From Streptomyces sp. LaPpAH-108 (GTDB lineage Bacteria > Actinomycetota > Actinomycetes > Streptomycetales > Streptomycetaceae), in contig NZ_KB891993.1 of the NCBI RefSeq assembly GCF_000373625.1, positions 806,001-870,000 of the forward strand: 64,000 bases of DNA, given 5' to 3'. Made by a program: the position numbers and the translations under genes. Positions 8,961-17,701 of the stretch are shown here, one piece after another (position 1 is the first letter of the stretch; the number at the start of each line of letters is the position of its first letter). The notes beneath the pieces were generated by a model. The model was not told the origin of the DNA. It made no database searches and worked only from the letters and a program-made list of their open reading frames with translations.

Positions 8961-9635
8961 CTAGGAGGCGAAGAGACGGACGGGCCAGGCCGCGTGCCAC
9001 TCGGCACCGGTCTCCAGCAGGGGTGCCGAGGCGGCGGGCAACGCGTCGGTTCCCTCGGTCACCGCCCGCCGGGCCGCCTCCACCGCCCGGTCCACCACGC
9101 GGTCCAACTCCGGTGCCAGGCGGGCCAGTACGCCGGTCGCGTCGAAGGGGTCGAGACTCAGCAGCCGTACGGTGGCCGTCGCGGGGCCGCTCACGCTCTC
9201 GTACGCGGCGCAGTACGCGGCGTCCTCGGGCGCGAGACCGGCGGCGCGGGCGGTGAGCCCGAGGACGACCGGTTGATGGGCGCCCTTGGGGAACTCGGCC
9301 GCCAGAGCGTCGAGTTCGGGCGACGGCCAGGCGGCACGGGCGGCCCGCGTCAGCTGGCGACCCAGTCGACGTGCGGCGGTGCGCAGCGCGGGCGACGGCG
9401 TACGGGCGTCCGCCGCCGCGTCCAACTCCCGCGCGGGCAGCCCCCGTACGGCCGCCGCCGCGAGCGCCGCCGCGACCAGTCCCGAGGTGTGCAGCCGTCC
9501 CCGGCAGAACTCCTCCAGGCTCGCGGCCGAGGTGATACGGCCCGCCTTGACCGCGGCCTCGGCCCCGCCGGAGTGCGCGTGCCCTCCGGCGGGGAAGCGG
9601 CCGTCGGCCAGGACGAGGAGCGCGGCTCGGGACAT
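8961..9635 (-). CDS. ureF: Urease accessory protein UreF
   Basis: UreF is the GTPase-regulating member of the nickel-loading complex. The 224-aa protein has the family opening [19 protein letters not shown] and the central [18 protein letters not shown] helix. It starts at the ATG at 9635, 8 nt after the ureC stop, with an AGGTCT-type weak ribosome site. It would be translated from the urease operon mRNA. Confidence 0.93.
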   Translation of the reverse strand: MSRAALLVLADGRFPAGGHAHSGGAEAAVKAGRITSAASLEEFCRGRLHTSGLVAAALAAAAVRGLPARELDAAADARTPSPALRTAARRLGRQLTRAARAAWPSPELDALAAEFPKGAHQPVVLGLTARAAGLAPEDAAYCAAYESVSGPATATVRLLSLDPFDATGVLARLAPELDRVVDRAVEAARRAVTEGTDALPAASAPLLETGAEWHAAWPVRLFAS

Positions 9636-9643
9636 CAGAGACC

Positions 9644-11365
9644 TCAGAAGAGGAAGTAGCGCTGGGCCATGGGCAGTTCGACCGCCGGTGTCGCCTCCAC
9701 CAGCTCCCCGTCGATGTGCACGGCGAAGCTGTCGGGGTCGATCCGGACGTCCGGCATGGCGTCGTTCTCGCGCAGATCGGCCTTGGTGACCGCGCGGGTG
9801 GACTCGATGGCCACGAACCGCTTGCCGAGCCGGAGGCGTTCGGGCAGGCCGTCCTCGATCGCCAACGGGGCCACGAAGTTGACCGAGTTGGCGGCCGGGG
9901 CACGCCCGATCGCGCCGTACATCGGGCGGGGCAGGATCGGCTGCGGGGTGGGGATGGAGGCGTTGGCGTCGCCCATCTGCGCGTAGGCGATCTGGCCGCC
10001 CTTGAGCACGAGCAGCGGCTTGACCCCGAAGAACGCGGGCTCCCACAGCACCAGGTCGGCGAGCTTGCCGGTCTCGACCGAGCCGATCTCGGCGGCAAGG
10101 CCCTGGGCGAGGGCCGGGTTGATCGTGTACTTGGCGACGTAGCGCCGTACCCGGTGGTTGTCGGCGCGGCCGTCGCCGGGGAGCGCCCCGCGCCTGCCCT
10201 TCATCACATGCGCGGTCTGCCAGGTACGCAGGATCACCTCGCCGACGCGGCCCATGGCCTGGGAGTCGGAGGAGATGATCGAGATCGCGCCGAGGTCGTG
10301 GAGGATGTCCTCCGCGCCGATGGTGGACGGCCGGATGCGGGACTCCGCGAAGGCCAGGTCCTCGGGGACCGCGGGGTTGAGGTGGTGGCAGACCATCAGC
10401 ATGTCGAGGTGTTCCTCGGCGGTGTTGACGGTGAACGGCCGGGTCGGATTGGTCGAGCTGGGCAGCACGTTGGGCTGCGAGACGACCGTCATGATGTCGG
10501 GTGCGTGCCCGCCGCCCGCGCCCTCGGTGTGGTACGAGTGGATGCCCCGGCCCGCGATCGCGGCGAGGGTGTCGCCCACGAAACCGGCCTCGTTGAGGGT
10601 GTCGGTGTGGATGGCGACCTGGATGCCGGTGCGGTCGGCCACGGTGAGCGCCGCGTCGATGACGGCCGGGGTGGAGCCCCAGTCCTCGTGCAGCTTGAGG
10701 CCGACGGCGCCGCCCCGGATCTGCGAGAGCATCGCGTCCTGCGAGACGGTGTTGCCCTTGCCGAGGAAGCCGACGTTGACGGGGTACGCCTCCATCGCCT
10801 CCAGCATCCGGGCCAGGTGCCAGGGGCCGGGGGTGACGGTGGTGGCCTTGGAGCCCTCGGCGGGTCCGGTGCCGCCGCCGACCAGTGTGGTGACGCCGGA
10901 GGCCAGCGCCTCGTCCGCGATCTGCGGGCAGATGAAGTGGACGTGCGCGTCGATGGCGCCCGCCGTGAGGATGCGGCCGTTGCCCGCGATGACCTCGGTC
11001 TCGGGGCCGATGACGAGGTCGGGGTGGACGCCGTCCATGGTGTCCGGGTTGCCCGCCTTGCCGATGCCGGTGATCCGGCCGTCGCGGATGCCGACGTCGG
11101 CCTTGACGACGCCCCAGTGGTCCACGACGACGACACCGGTGATCACGGTGTCCGGGGTGCCGTCGGCACGGGTCGCCCGGGACTGGCCCATGGACTCGCG
11201 GATGACCTTGCCGCCGCCGAACACCGCCTCGTCGCCGGAGCGGCCGGGGCCGCCGGAGCGGTCCTCCTCGATCTCGATCAGCAGATCGGTGTCGGCGAGC
11301 CGGATGCGGTCGCCGGTGGTGGGGCCGAACAGGTCGGCGTAGGCGGCGCGGGAGATCTCAGGCAT
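9644..11365 (-). CDS. ureC: Urease subunit alpha UreC (nickel catalytic subunit)
   Basis: The catalytic subunit of urease, hydrolysing urea to ammonia and carbamate in the cytoplasm. It is complete: [13 protein letters not shown] carries nickel-binding His residues, [11 protein letters not shown] contains the carbamylated Lys, [11 protein letters not shown] and [14 protein letters not shown] carry further His ligands, and [13 protein letters not shown] is the mobile flap with its active-site His. The ATG at 11365 (573 aa, [19 protein letters not shown]) is the family start and overlaps the ureB stop by 8 nt. A GTG nine bases upstream would add three residues. Confidence 0.97.
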   Translation of the reverse strand: MPEISRAAYADLFGPTTGDRIRLADTDLLIEIEEDRSGGPGRSGDEAVFGGGKVIRESMGQSRATRADGTPDTVITGVVVVDHWGVVKADVGIRDGRITGIGKAGNPDTMDGVHPDLVIGPETEVIAGNGRILTAGAIDAHVHFICPQIADEALASGVTTLVGGGTGPAEGSKATTVTPGPWHLARMLEAMEAYPVNVGFLGKGNTVSQDAMLSQIRGGAVGLKLHEDWGSTPAVIDAALTVADRTGIQVAIHTDTLNEAGFVGDTLAAIAGRGIHSYHTEGAGGGHAPDIMTVVSQPNVLPSSTNPTRPFTVNTAEEHLDMLMVCHHLNPAVPEDLAFAESRIRPSTIGAEDILHDLGAISIISSDSQAMGRVGEVILRTWQTAHVMKGRRGALPGDGRADNHRVRRYVAKYTINPALAQGLAAEIGSVETGKLADLVLWEPAFFGVKPLLVLKGGQIAYAQMGDANASIPTPQPILPRPMYGAIGRAPAANSVNFVAPLAIEDGLPERLRLGKRFVAIESTRAVTKADLRENDAMPDVRIDPDSFAVHIDGELVEATPAVELPMAQRYFLF

Positions 11366-11669
11366 CGAGGGCACCTCCGGTCTCGCCGCGCAGTCCGGGG
11401 ACGATGCGGGCGCCGGTGAGCGGGACGAGTTCGACCTCCACGGGGATGCCGGGCTCGAAGCGGACGGCGGTCCCCGCGGCGACGTTCAGCCGCTTGCCGT
11501 GGGCCTGCGGACGGTCGAAGTCCAGGCCGGGGTTGGCCTCGGCGAAGTGGTAGTGGGAGCCGACCTGGACGGGCCGGTCGGCGGCGTTGAGCACGGTGAG
11601 CCGGGTGATCTCACGGCCCTCGTTGCAGACGATCGGGCCGTCCGCGAACAGCGTCTCTCCGGGAATCAT
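11358..11669 (-). CDS. ureB: Urease subunit beta UreB
   Basis: The small beta subunit of the urease holoenzyme. The 103-aa protein opens with [13 protein letters not shown] and contains the conserved [18 protein letters not shown] and GTAVRFEPG segments. It lies 11 nt after ureA and overlaps ureC by 8 nt, so subunit synthesis is coupled. UreA and UreB are separate here, as in most bacteria, not fused as in Helicobacter. Confidence 0.96.
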   Translation of the reverse strand: MIPGETLFADGPIVCNEGREITRLTVLNAADRPVQVGSHYHFAEANPGLDFDRPQAHGKRLNVAAGTAVRFEPGIPVEVELVPLTGARIVPGLRGETGGALDA

Positions 11670-11680
11670 CGCAGGCCCCC

Positions 11681-11983
11681 TCAGACGATCGGCTCGTGGA
11701 CGGTGACGAGCTTGGTGCCGTCCGGGAAGGTCGCCTCGACCTGTACGTCATGGATCATCTCGGGCACGCCCGCCATGACGTCGTCCCTGGTGAGGACCTT
11801 GCGCCCGGAGGACATCAGCTCGGCGACGGTGCGGCCGTCGCGGGCGCCCTCCAGGATGTGCGACGTGATGAGCGCGATGGCCTCGGGGTGGTTCAGCTTC
11901 AGCCCTCGGGCCCGGCGCCGCTCGGCCACGTCCGCCGCGACATGGATCAGCAGCCGCTCTTGCTCGTGCGGGGTCAGTTGCAC
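11681..11983 (-). CDS. ureA: Urease subunit gamma UreA
   Basis: The gamma structural subunit of urease. The GTG at 11983 gives the canonical 100-aa product ([21 protein letters not shown]) with the [16 protein letters not shown] and [18 protein letters not shown] signatures; a GAGGTGGG ribosome site lies 4-5 nt upstream. A second GTG 12 nt further up would give a 104-aa form with four extra residues. This is the first gene of the operon, and a GlnR-like box plus a -10 element lie 105-140 nt upstream. Confidence 0.95.
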   Translation of the reverse strand: MQLTPHEQERLLIHVAADVAERRRARGLKLNHPEAIALITSHILEGARDGRTVAELMSSGRKVLTRDDVMAGVPEMIHDVQVEATFPDGTKLVTVHEPIV

Positions 11984-12088
11984 GTCCCACCTCACAGTCC
12001 TCGCTCCGGACCGTGCGGGGCCCGGTTGCCGCCGCCACCTCGTGGCTCCGCCGGCTCGGCCGGAAAAGCCCTGGTGGCGTGGAGGGGA

Positions 12089-12120
12089 AGGCTAGTTCGC
12101 GAGCGTTTCGGCGAGGTTAA
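12089..12120 (-). promoter_or_regulatory. ureA promoter with GlnR-like box
   Basis: On the minus strand, TTAAC-6 nt-GAAAC (12120 to 12105) matches the GlnR consensus gTnAC-n6-GaAAC at nine of its ten informative-type positions, differing in the first base. It is followed by a -10 hexamer TAGCCT (12094-12089), so the box sits around the -35, as expected for nitrogen control of the operon. ureA is a known GlnR target in S. coelicolor; binding here is inferred from the sequence. Confidence 0.6.
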
Positions 12121-12156
12121 CCGGCACCCGTTCGGCGCGTCCGGCCGCACGGCCCC

Positions 12157-12429
12157 TCACGAGGCCCCCGACCCTCGGTGCTCCGCCGCGATCCCGAACC
12201 GCTGCCGCACCCCCGCACCGCCCTCGTGCACCCGCGACACCGAACTGACAACCCGCTCCTGCTCCGCCGCGTCCAGCGCCTCCAGCCGCTCCAGATCAGC
12301 GGCCGACACCAACGCGACCAGCGGCTTCCCGTGCCGGGTCACCACCACCCGCTCCCCGCCGTACACCACCCGGTTGATCAGATCTGCCAGCTCAGCCCTG
12401 GCTTGCGTCACCGGAATCTCATAGGCCAT
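12157..12429 (-). CDS. Phd/YefM-family antitoxin, without adjacent toxin
   Basis: A 90-aa protein of the Phd/YefM type II antitoxin family. It has the DNA-binding N-terminal core (MAYEIPVTQARAELADLINRV, then GGERVVVTRHGKPLVALVSAADLERL) and a charged C-terminal tail that normally wraps the toxin. No RelE, Doc or other toxin frame occurs on either side: ureA is downstream and a GlxA regulator upstream. The ATG at 12429 is preceded by a TACACT -10 hexamer 7 nt away, so the mRNA is probably leaderless. It could be an orphan antitoxin, act on a distant toxin, or be a small autoregulated repressor. Confidence 0.85.
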   Translation of the reverse strand: MAYEIPVTQARAELADLINRVVYGGERVVVTRHGKPLVALVSAADLERLEALDAAEQERVVSSVSRVHEGGAGVRQRFGIAAEHRGSGAS

Positions 12430-12436
12430 GGGGGCA

Positions 12437-12442
12437 AGTGTA
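12437..12442 (-). promoter_or_regulatory. -10 box of the antitoxin gene (leaderless)
   Basis: TACACT on the minus strand, 7 nt before the ATG at 12429, fits the TANNNT actinobacterial -10. Transcription would start at or within a base or two of the start codon. Confidence 0.5.
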
Positions 12443-12519
12443 GGCACCGCCCGAAATGGGGTGATCAGACGGCGCTCGGTTGACGAGGTCCGCCGGGCGG
12501 ACTGCCGTGGCTGCGCCGC

Positions 12520-13530
12520 TCAGCCCCGTGCCGCGTCGGCCCGTGCGCGGAACGTCGTGCGGTACGCCTTCGGGGACACCCCGATCACCGCGTGCAGATG
12601 CTGGCGCAGCGAAGCGCCCGTCGCGAACCCGACCTCGCCCGCGATCCGGTCGACGGACAGGTCGGTGGTCTCCAGGAGGTGGCAGGCACGACGCACCCGC
12701 TGCTGGATCAGCCAGCGGCCGGGGCTCGTGCCCGTCTCGTCCTGGAAATGCCGGGCGAACGTACGCGGACTTGTGCGCGCGTGCGCCGCCAACTCGGCCA
12801 GGGACAAGGGGCGTCGAAGGTTCTCCAGGGCCCATGCCTGGGTGGCGGCGGTGCCGCTGGCGCCCTCCTGCGGCACCGGCTGTTCGATGTACTGGGCCTG
12901 GCCGCCCTCCCTCCACGGCGGGACGACGCACTGCCGGGCGACCCGGTTGGCGACGGCGCTGCCGTGGTCGGAGCGGATCAGATGCAGGCAGACGTCGAGT
13001 CCGGACGCGGCGCCCGCGGAGGTCAGGAGGTCGCCGTCGTCGACGAACAGCACGTCCGGGTCCAGGGCGATGTGCGGGAACATCCGGCGGAACTGATCGG
13101 CCAGCACCCAGTGCGTGGTCGCGGGCCGACCGTCGAGCAGTCCCGCCGCGGCGAGCGTGAACGCCCCGGAGCAGATGGAGACGATGCGCGTGCCGGGCCG
13201 GATCCGGGCGAGAGCGGCGCGCACCGGTTCCGGCAACTCGGCCGAGATGCAGGCGGAATCGTAGGGCGGCACGATGACGGTGTCCGCGCTCTCCAGCGCT
13301 TCGGGCCCGTGTCCGACGGTGATCGTGAAGTCGGCGTTGGTCAGCACCGTGCGGTCGTCCGTCACCGCGCAGCTCACCACCTCGTACGCGCCCTCGACGT
13401 AGGGGAACACCCGGTTCGGGATGCTCAGCTCGAAGGGGTAGACGCCGTCGAGCGCCAGGACGACGACGCGGTGGACGGGGGGCGTACGGAACTCCGTGGC
13501 GGCGTCGGCAGTGCGGGGGATCGAGGCCAT
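12520..13530 (-). CDS. GlxA-family transcriptional regulator (DJ-1/PfpI-like domain plus AraC HTH)
   Basis: A 336-aa two-domain regulator. Residues about 20-190 form a class I amidotransferase/DJ-1-like sensor (VVVLALDGVYPFELSIPNRVF, then RIVSICSGAFTLAAAGLLDGR). About residues 235-330 are an AraC-type double HTH (LSLAELAAHARTSPRTFARHF and LSVDRIAGEVGFATGASLRQHL). The SICSGAF motif keeps the Cys of the nucleophile elbow, usually used for ligand sensing here. It is transcribed divergently from an MDR oxidoreductase 95 bp away and is a good candidate for its regulator. A TAGAAT hexamer 6 nt before the ATG suggests a leaderless mRNA. Confidence 0.9.
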   Translation of the reverse strand: MASIPRTADAATEFRTPPVHRVVVLALDGVYPFELSIPNRVFPYVEGAYEVVSCAVTDDRTVLTNADFTITVGHGPEALESADTVIVPPYDSACISAELPEPVRAALARIRPGTRIVSICSGAFTLAAAGLLDGRPATTHWVLADQFRRMFPHIALDPDVLFVDDGDLLTSAGAASGLDVCLHLIRSDHGSAVANRVARQCVVPPWREGGQAQYIEQPVPQEGASGTAATQAWALENLRRPLSLAELAAHARTSPRTFARHFQDETGTSPGRWLIQQRVRRACHLLETTDLSVDRIAGEVGFATGASLRQHLHAVIGVSPKAYRTTFRARADAARG

Positions 13531-13536
13531 GTCCTG

Positions 13537-13542
13537 ATTCTA
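13537..13542 (-). promoter_or_regulatory. -10 box of the GlxA-family gene
   Basis: TAGAAT on the minus strand, matching TATAAT at five of six positions, lies 6 nt before the ATG at 13530 in the 95-bp divergent region. The plus-strand oxidoreductase promoter must share this region. Confidence 0.5.
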
Positions 13543-13625
13543 TCGTTTACTGTCCATCTTGCCATTGCCCAGGTCAGAGCCACTGCCGCACGCTGATTCC
13601 ATCCCCTCCCGGAAAGGCGTTTCCC

Positions 13626-14633
13626 ATGGCCAGGCAGATTCAGTTCGACCGGCTCGGCGGCCCCGAGGTTCTTCATGTGCGCGAGGTGGAGACCGGCGCC
13701 CCCGGCACCGGGGAGGTGCTTGTCCGCGTGGACGCGATCGGCCTGAACCGGGCCGACGCCATGTTCCGCGAGGGCAGCTACTTCCTCCAGCCGTCCTTCC
13801 CCAGCTCCCTCGGCTACGAGGCCGCCGGAACCGTCGAAGCGCTCGGCGAGGGCGTCACCGGCCTCGCCGTCGGCGATCCGGTCGCGGTGGTCCCCGCCTT
13901 CTCCCTCACCGACTACGGCACCTACGGCGACCACGTGATCGTCCCCGCCTCCGCTGTCGTCCCCCGCCCGGCGGCCCTCGACCCGGTCACGGCCGCCGCC
14001 GTCTGGATGGCGTACCTCACCGCCTACGGCGCGCTCATCGACGAGGGCGGGCTGCGCCCGGGTGACCACGTCCTGCTCACGGCGGCCTCCGGCGGCGTGG
14101 GCCTGGCCGCGATCCAGACGGCCCGTCGCATCGGTGTGACACCGATCGCCACCGTCCGCGGCACCTCCAAGCGCCAGGCTCTCCTCGATGCCGGGGCGGC
14201 CCATGTCATCGACACCGAGAACGAGGACCTGGTCGCCCGCGTCAAGGAGATCACCGGCGGCCGGGGCGTCCAGCTGGCCTTCGACCCGGTGGCGGGCCCC
14301 GGCGTCGACACCCTCGCCCAGGCGATCGCCCCGGGCGGCAAGCTGCTGGTATACGGCGCCCTCGATCCGCGCCCGACCCCGCTGCCCAACGCCGCGTTCT
14401 ACCCGGACCTGCTCACCGGCATGTTCACCATGTTCCGGATCACCGCGGACCCCGAACGCCTGCGCCGCGCGGTCGCGTTCGTCGACGCGGGCCTGAGCGA
14501 CGGCTCCCTCGCACCGGTCGTCGACCGCACCTTCGACCTGGACGACGTCGCCGCCGCCCACCGCTACATGGAGTCCAACGCCCAGACGGGCAAGATCGTC
14601 CTCACCGTCGGCCATGACACCGACGCCTCCTGA
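13626..14633 (+). CDS. Zinc-independent MDR-superfamily alcohol/quinone oxidoreductase
   Basis: A 335-aa medium-chain dehydrogenase/reductase. It has the GroES-like N-terminal half (VDAIGLNRADAMFREG, PSSLGYEAAGTVEALGEG) and the NADPH Rossmann loop LTAASGGVGLAAIQTARR at about residues 150-167, ending with TGKIVLTVG. No catalytic zinc ligands are present, so it is of the quinone oxidoreductase type. It is divergent from the GlxA-family regulator and 49 nt before a second MDR gene of the same superfamily, so the two probably form an operon answering to the same signal. Substrate unknown. Confidence 0.87.
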   Translation: MARQIQFDRLGGPEVLHVREVETGAPGTGEVLVRVDAIGLNRADAMFREGSYFLQPSFPSSLGYEAAGTVEALGEGVTGLAVGDPVAVVPAFSLTDYGTYGDHVIVPASAVVPRPAALDPVTAAAVWMAYLTAYGALIDEGGLRPGDHVLLTAASGGVGLAAIQTARRIGVTPIATVRGTSKRQALLDAGAAHVIDTENEDLVARVKEITGGRGVQLAFDPVAGPGVDTLAQAIAPGGKLLVYGALDPRPTPLPNAAFYPDLLTGMFTMFRITADPERLRRAVAFVDAGLSDGSLAPVVDRTFDLDDVAAAHRYMESNAQTGKIVLTVGHDTDAS

Positions 14634-14682
14634 CTCCGGTCGTCGTCGCCGGTCACCGCACGACAGGAAGGAGCCCCGGCTC

Positions 14683-15612
14683 ATGCGCGCGATCGTTCAG
14701 CACACCTACGGAGGGCCCGACATCCTCACCGAGACCGAGGTGCCGCTTCCCGAGCCCGGCGTGGGTGAGGTCCGCATCCGCGTCGCGGCGGCGGGTGTCA
14801 ACCCCACCGACTGGAAGCACCGCGACGGCACCATCCCCTACGACCACGGCCTTCCGGCCACCACCGGCTGGGACGTGGCCGGAACCGTCGACAAGACCGG
14901 CCCCGGCGTCACGATCTTCGAGGAGGGCGACGAGGTCTTCGGGATGCTGCCCTACCCGTACGCGCCCGGTAGTTACGCCGAGTTCGCGACCGGCCCGGCC
15001 CGCGCCTTCGCCGCCAAACCCGGCACCATCGACTTCGCCCAGGCCGCCGCCCTGCCCCTGGCCGCGCTCACCGCCTGGCAGGCGTTGCACGACACCGCCG
15101 GGCTGAGAGACGGTCAGCGCGTCCTGATCCAGGGCGCGGCGGGAGGGGTGGGGCACCTCGCCGTGCAGATCGCCCGTCACCTCGGCGCCGAGGTCACCGC
15201 CACCGCGTCCGCCGCCGACGCCGACTTCGTACGCTCCCTGGGCGCCGCCCAGGTCTTCGACTACCGCACCACCAGCATCAGCGACGTCCTCTCGGACGCC
15301 GACGCGGCCCTGGTCCCCTTCACCGGGCAGACCCGCCTGGACTCCCTGCGCGCCGTTCGTCGCGGCGGTGTCCTCGTCTCCCTGCTGGGGGCCGACGAGG
15401 AAGCCCTCACCCTGGCCGGTGAACGCGGCGTGCGCTACCGGAGCCTGATGGTCCAGTCCGACCACGCCGGGATGCGGGCCATCGCCGACCTGGCCGCCGA
15501 GGGGGCGCTGCGTGCCAAGATCCACGCGACGCTCCCGTTGTCCCGGGCCGCCGAGGCCCACCGTCTGGGCGAGGACGGGCAGATCGACGGCAAGCTCGTC
15601 CTCCTCCCCTGA
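14683..15612 (+). CDS. NADP-dependent MDR-superfamily oxidoreductase
   Basis: A 309-aa zinc-free MDR protein, closest in layout to the protein at 2575-3492: GVNPTDWKHRDG, TTGWDVAGTVDKTG and the nucleotide loop IQGAAGGVGHLAVQIARH, then a C-terminal DGKLVLLP. The ATG at 14683 has AGGAAGGAG about 10 nt upstream. It follows the previous MDR gene by 49 nt, probably in the same transcript, and ends at a strong terminator. Two different reductases side by side suggest detoxification of a carbonyl or quinone compound, but that is inference. Confidence 0.87.
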   Translation: MRAIVQHTYGGPDILTETEVPLPEPGVGEVRIRVAAAGVNPTDWKHRDGTIPYDHGLPATTGWDVAGTVDKTGPGVTIFEEGDEVFGMLPYPYAPGSYAEFATGPARAFAAKPGTIDFAQAAALPLAALTAWQALHDTAGLRDGQRVLIQGAAGGVGHLAVQIARHLGAEVTATASAADADFVRSLGAAQVFDYRTTSISDVLSDADAALVPFTGQTRLDSLRAVRRGGVLVSLLGADEEALTLAGERGVRYRSLMVQSDHAGMRAIADLAAEGALRAKIHATLPLSRAAEAHRLGEDGQIDGKLVLLP

Positions 15613-15626
15613 CCGGGGCACACGCG

Positions 15627-15659
15627 GACCTGCCGACCCCGGGCCGGGGTCGGCAGGTC
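15627..15659. terminator. Bidirectional terminator after the MDR pair
   Basis: A perfect 14-bp stem (15627-15640 with 15646-15659, loop GGGCC) followed by TCT lies between convergent stops at 15612 (+) and 15686 (-). It can serve both directions. Confidence 0.85.
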
Positions 15660-15685
15660 TTCTCGGCGGGCGGGTGGGTGCGGAG

Positions 15686-17527
15686 CTACTGCGCGATCCT
15701 CACCAACTTGCGGTTGAGGAATTCCCCGATCCCCAGTTCGGCCAGCTCGCGGCCGAATCCGGAGTTCTTGACGCCTCCGAACGGCAGGCTCGGCGAGTCG
15801 GCGAAGCAGGAGTTGATGTACACCATCCCCGCTTCGACACGGGCGGCCACCTGCTGGGCGTGCTCGACGTCGGCGTCGAAGACGTAGCCGCCCAGGCCGA
15901 ACCTGGTCGCGTTGGCCAGCCGTATCGCCTCGTCCTCGCTGTCCACGACGTAGAAGGACAGCACGGGCCCGAAGGCTTCCTCGTGGAAGAGCGGGTTGTC
16001 CTCGGTGATGTCCGTGATGATCGTCGGTTCGAGGTAGAAGCCGGGGCGGTCGACCCGGTGGCCGCCGTGCACGATGCGACCGCCCGCCTCCTCGGCCTCC
16101 CGGATCTGCCGGAGCAGGCCCTCCAGGGCGCGCTCGCTGGACAGCGGGCCGACCTGGGTCTCCTCGTCCTTCGGGTCGCCCACCTTGATCGCCGCGAAGC
16201 GCTCTTCGAGCGCGGCGAGCATCTGCTCGCCTCGGTCCCTGCCGACCACGATCACCCGCTTGATGTTCACGCAGCCCTGACCCGAGTTGTAGGTCCGCCC
16301 CCTCACCACCTGCTCGACCGCGTGGTCCAGCGGCGCGCCTTCCAGGATCAGGGCCGGGTCGCTGCCGCCCAGCTCCAGGACCGCCTTCTTGAGGTTGCGG
16401 CCTGCGCGCTCGCCGACGGAGGCGCCTGCCCGCTCGCTGCCGGTGAGGGTGACGCCGCGTACCCGGAAGTCGTCGATCAGCCTGCCGATCTGGTCGATGT
16501 CGCAGAAGAGGTTCGGGTAGGCCCCCTCCGGCGCGCCCGCCTCCTCGAAGAGACGGGCGAAGGCCAGGGCGGACTGCGGGACGCTCTCGGCGTGCTTCAT
16601 CAGGACCACGTTCCCCGCCACCAGCTGGGACGCGGCGACCCGGGCCGGCTGGTAGTAGGGGAAGTTCCACGGCTCGATCGCGAGGATGACGCCGATGGGT
16701 TCGGTGATCAGCTTCGCGCCGGGCTCACCGGGCAGTTCCTGTGCGGCGAGGAACCTCTCCCCGTGCTCGGCGTAGTAGTCGAGGATGTCGGCGACGAGAT
16801 CGACCTCGAAAGAGCCGAAGCGGGTGACCTTCCCCATTTCGAGGGTCAGGTATTCCACGTACTCGTCCCGCCTCTCGCGCAGGATCTCCGCCGCGCGGGC
16901 GACGATGCGGGCCCGCTCCGCGACCGGCCGGAACCTCCAGTCCTCGCGATAGAGCCGGTCCGCGGTGTCGAGCGCCGCGAACACCTCGTCGTCCGACTGG
17001 AACGGGAATTCCTTCACGAATTCACCGGTGGCCGGGTTGATCGTCTGAAAGCTCATGATCTGCTCCTTCGTACCGTGTGGGTCGCGCCGCTCCTTCGCGT
17101 CGCCGTCGAACCGCGCCCGGTGCGCGCCCGGCTCGACCCAGTCCTGAGCGCGGCGCAGCCATACCTCGGCGGACGGTTCGAGCCCGGTGGGGTCGTCGAG
17201 GGTGCCGGCCTTGACGATCATGAGATCGGGCCTCTCGTGCAGGACGGTGAAGATTGGCGTGCCGCAGTCTCCGCAGAAGAGCCGGTCGCGCGGGTTGCCG
17301 TTCTCCGCTCCCGTGGTCCGGTACGACCTGGGCGCTCCCTCGATCTCCAGGGAGTCGCGCGCGACCAGGACGTTCACCGAGAACGCGGAGCCGGTGTGGC
17401 GCTGGCAGTGGCCGCAGTGGCATACGACGACCGCCTCGGGCTGGGCGTCGAAGCGGTAGCTGATCGCGCCGCACAGGCAGTGTCCGGTTCGTGTGCGGTG
17501 GGCGGGGGGCGTATCGGTGGTGCTCAT
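15686..17527 (-). CDS. GFA-domain / NAD-dependent succinate-semialdehyde dehydrogenase fused frame
   Basis: One 613-aa open frame carries two proteins normally encoded separately. Residues about 1-140 are a GFA (CENP-V, glutathione-dependent formaldehyde-activating-like) domain with zinc Cys motifs GHCLCGAISY, CHCGHCQRHTGSAF and FCGDCGTPIF. From residue 158 on is a complete aldehyde dehydrogenase (IEPWNFPYYQPA, LELGGSDPALI with the catalytic Glu, TYNSGQGCVNIKR with the catalytic Cys), closest to succinate-semialdehyde dehydrogenases. The join looks like translated untranslated region (KERRDPHGTKEQI), and an AAGGAG ribosome site with ATG lies exactly at the ALDH start (17056), in frame. So both a fusion and a free 456-aa dehydrogenase may be made. 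The gene is divergent from an XRE regulator. Confidence 0.88.
   Translation of the reverse strand: MSTTDTPPAHRTRTGHCLCGAISYRFDAQPEAVVVCHCGHCQRHTGSAFSVNVLVARDSLEIEGAPRSYRTTGAENGNPRDRLFCGDCGTPIFTVLHERPDLMIVKAGTLDDPTGLEPSAEVWLRRAQDWVEPGAHRARFDGDAKERRDPHGTKEQIMSFQTINPATGEFVKEFPFQSDDEVFAALDTADRLYREDWRFRPVAERARIVARAAEILRERRDEYVEYLTLEMGKVTRFGSFEVDLVADILDYYAEHGERFLAAQELPGEPGAKLITEPIGVILAIEPWNFPYYQPARVAASQLVAGNVVLMKHAESVPQSALAFARLFEEAGAPEGAYPNLFCDIDQIGRLIDDFRVRGVTLTGSERAGASVGERAGRNLKKAVLELGGSDPALILEGAPLDHAVEQVVRGRTYNSGQGCVNIKRVIVVGRDRGEQMLAALEERFAAIKVGDPKDEETQVGPLSSERALEGLLRQIREAEEAGGRIVHGGHRVDRPGFYLEPTIITDITEDNPLFHEEAFGPVLSFYVVDSEDEAIRLANATRFGLGGYVFDADVEHAQQVAARVEAGMVYINSCFADSPSLPFGGVKNSGFGRELAELGIGEFLNRKLVRIAQ
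17054..17070 (-). promoter_or_regulatory. Internal ribosome site and start of the aldehyde dehydrogenase
   Basis: On the minus strand, GAAGGAGCAGATC precedes an ATG at 17056 that starts the canonical ALDH sequence MSFQTINPATGE. The site is as strong as any in the window although it sits inside the longer open frame. It supports production of an unfused 456-aa enzyme. Confidence 0.65.
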
Positions 17528-17689
17528 GTCTGTGTCACATCCATGGTTCGGGTGCCTGACGGGTCGGGGAGCCGCCGATCAGGACAGTTCGACAATCCGT
17601 CGGGCACGCCCCGTTAGCCAGACACCCACTTCGTCTACGTCTCGTGGAGCTGTCACTGGCAGGGACAGGCTGAGCTGCGGGAACCGCGC

Positions 17690-17695
17690 CATACT
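17690..17695 (+). promoter_or_regulatory. -10 box of the XRE-MmyB gene
   Basis: CATACT, four of six matches to TATAAT, lies 6 nt before the ATG at 17702, giving a leaderless transcript. The rest of the 174-bp divergent region should contain the GFA-ALDH promoter; I could not define its hexamers. Confidence 0.4.
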
Positions 17696-17701
17696 CGATA
17701 T

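Noticed and set aside
12157..12519. A complete toxin-antitoxin pair
   Set aside because: Only the Phd/YefM-like antitoxin is found; no toxin-like frame was seen on either strand next to it.
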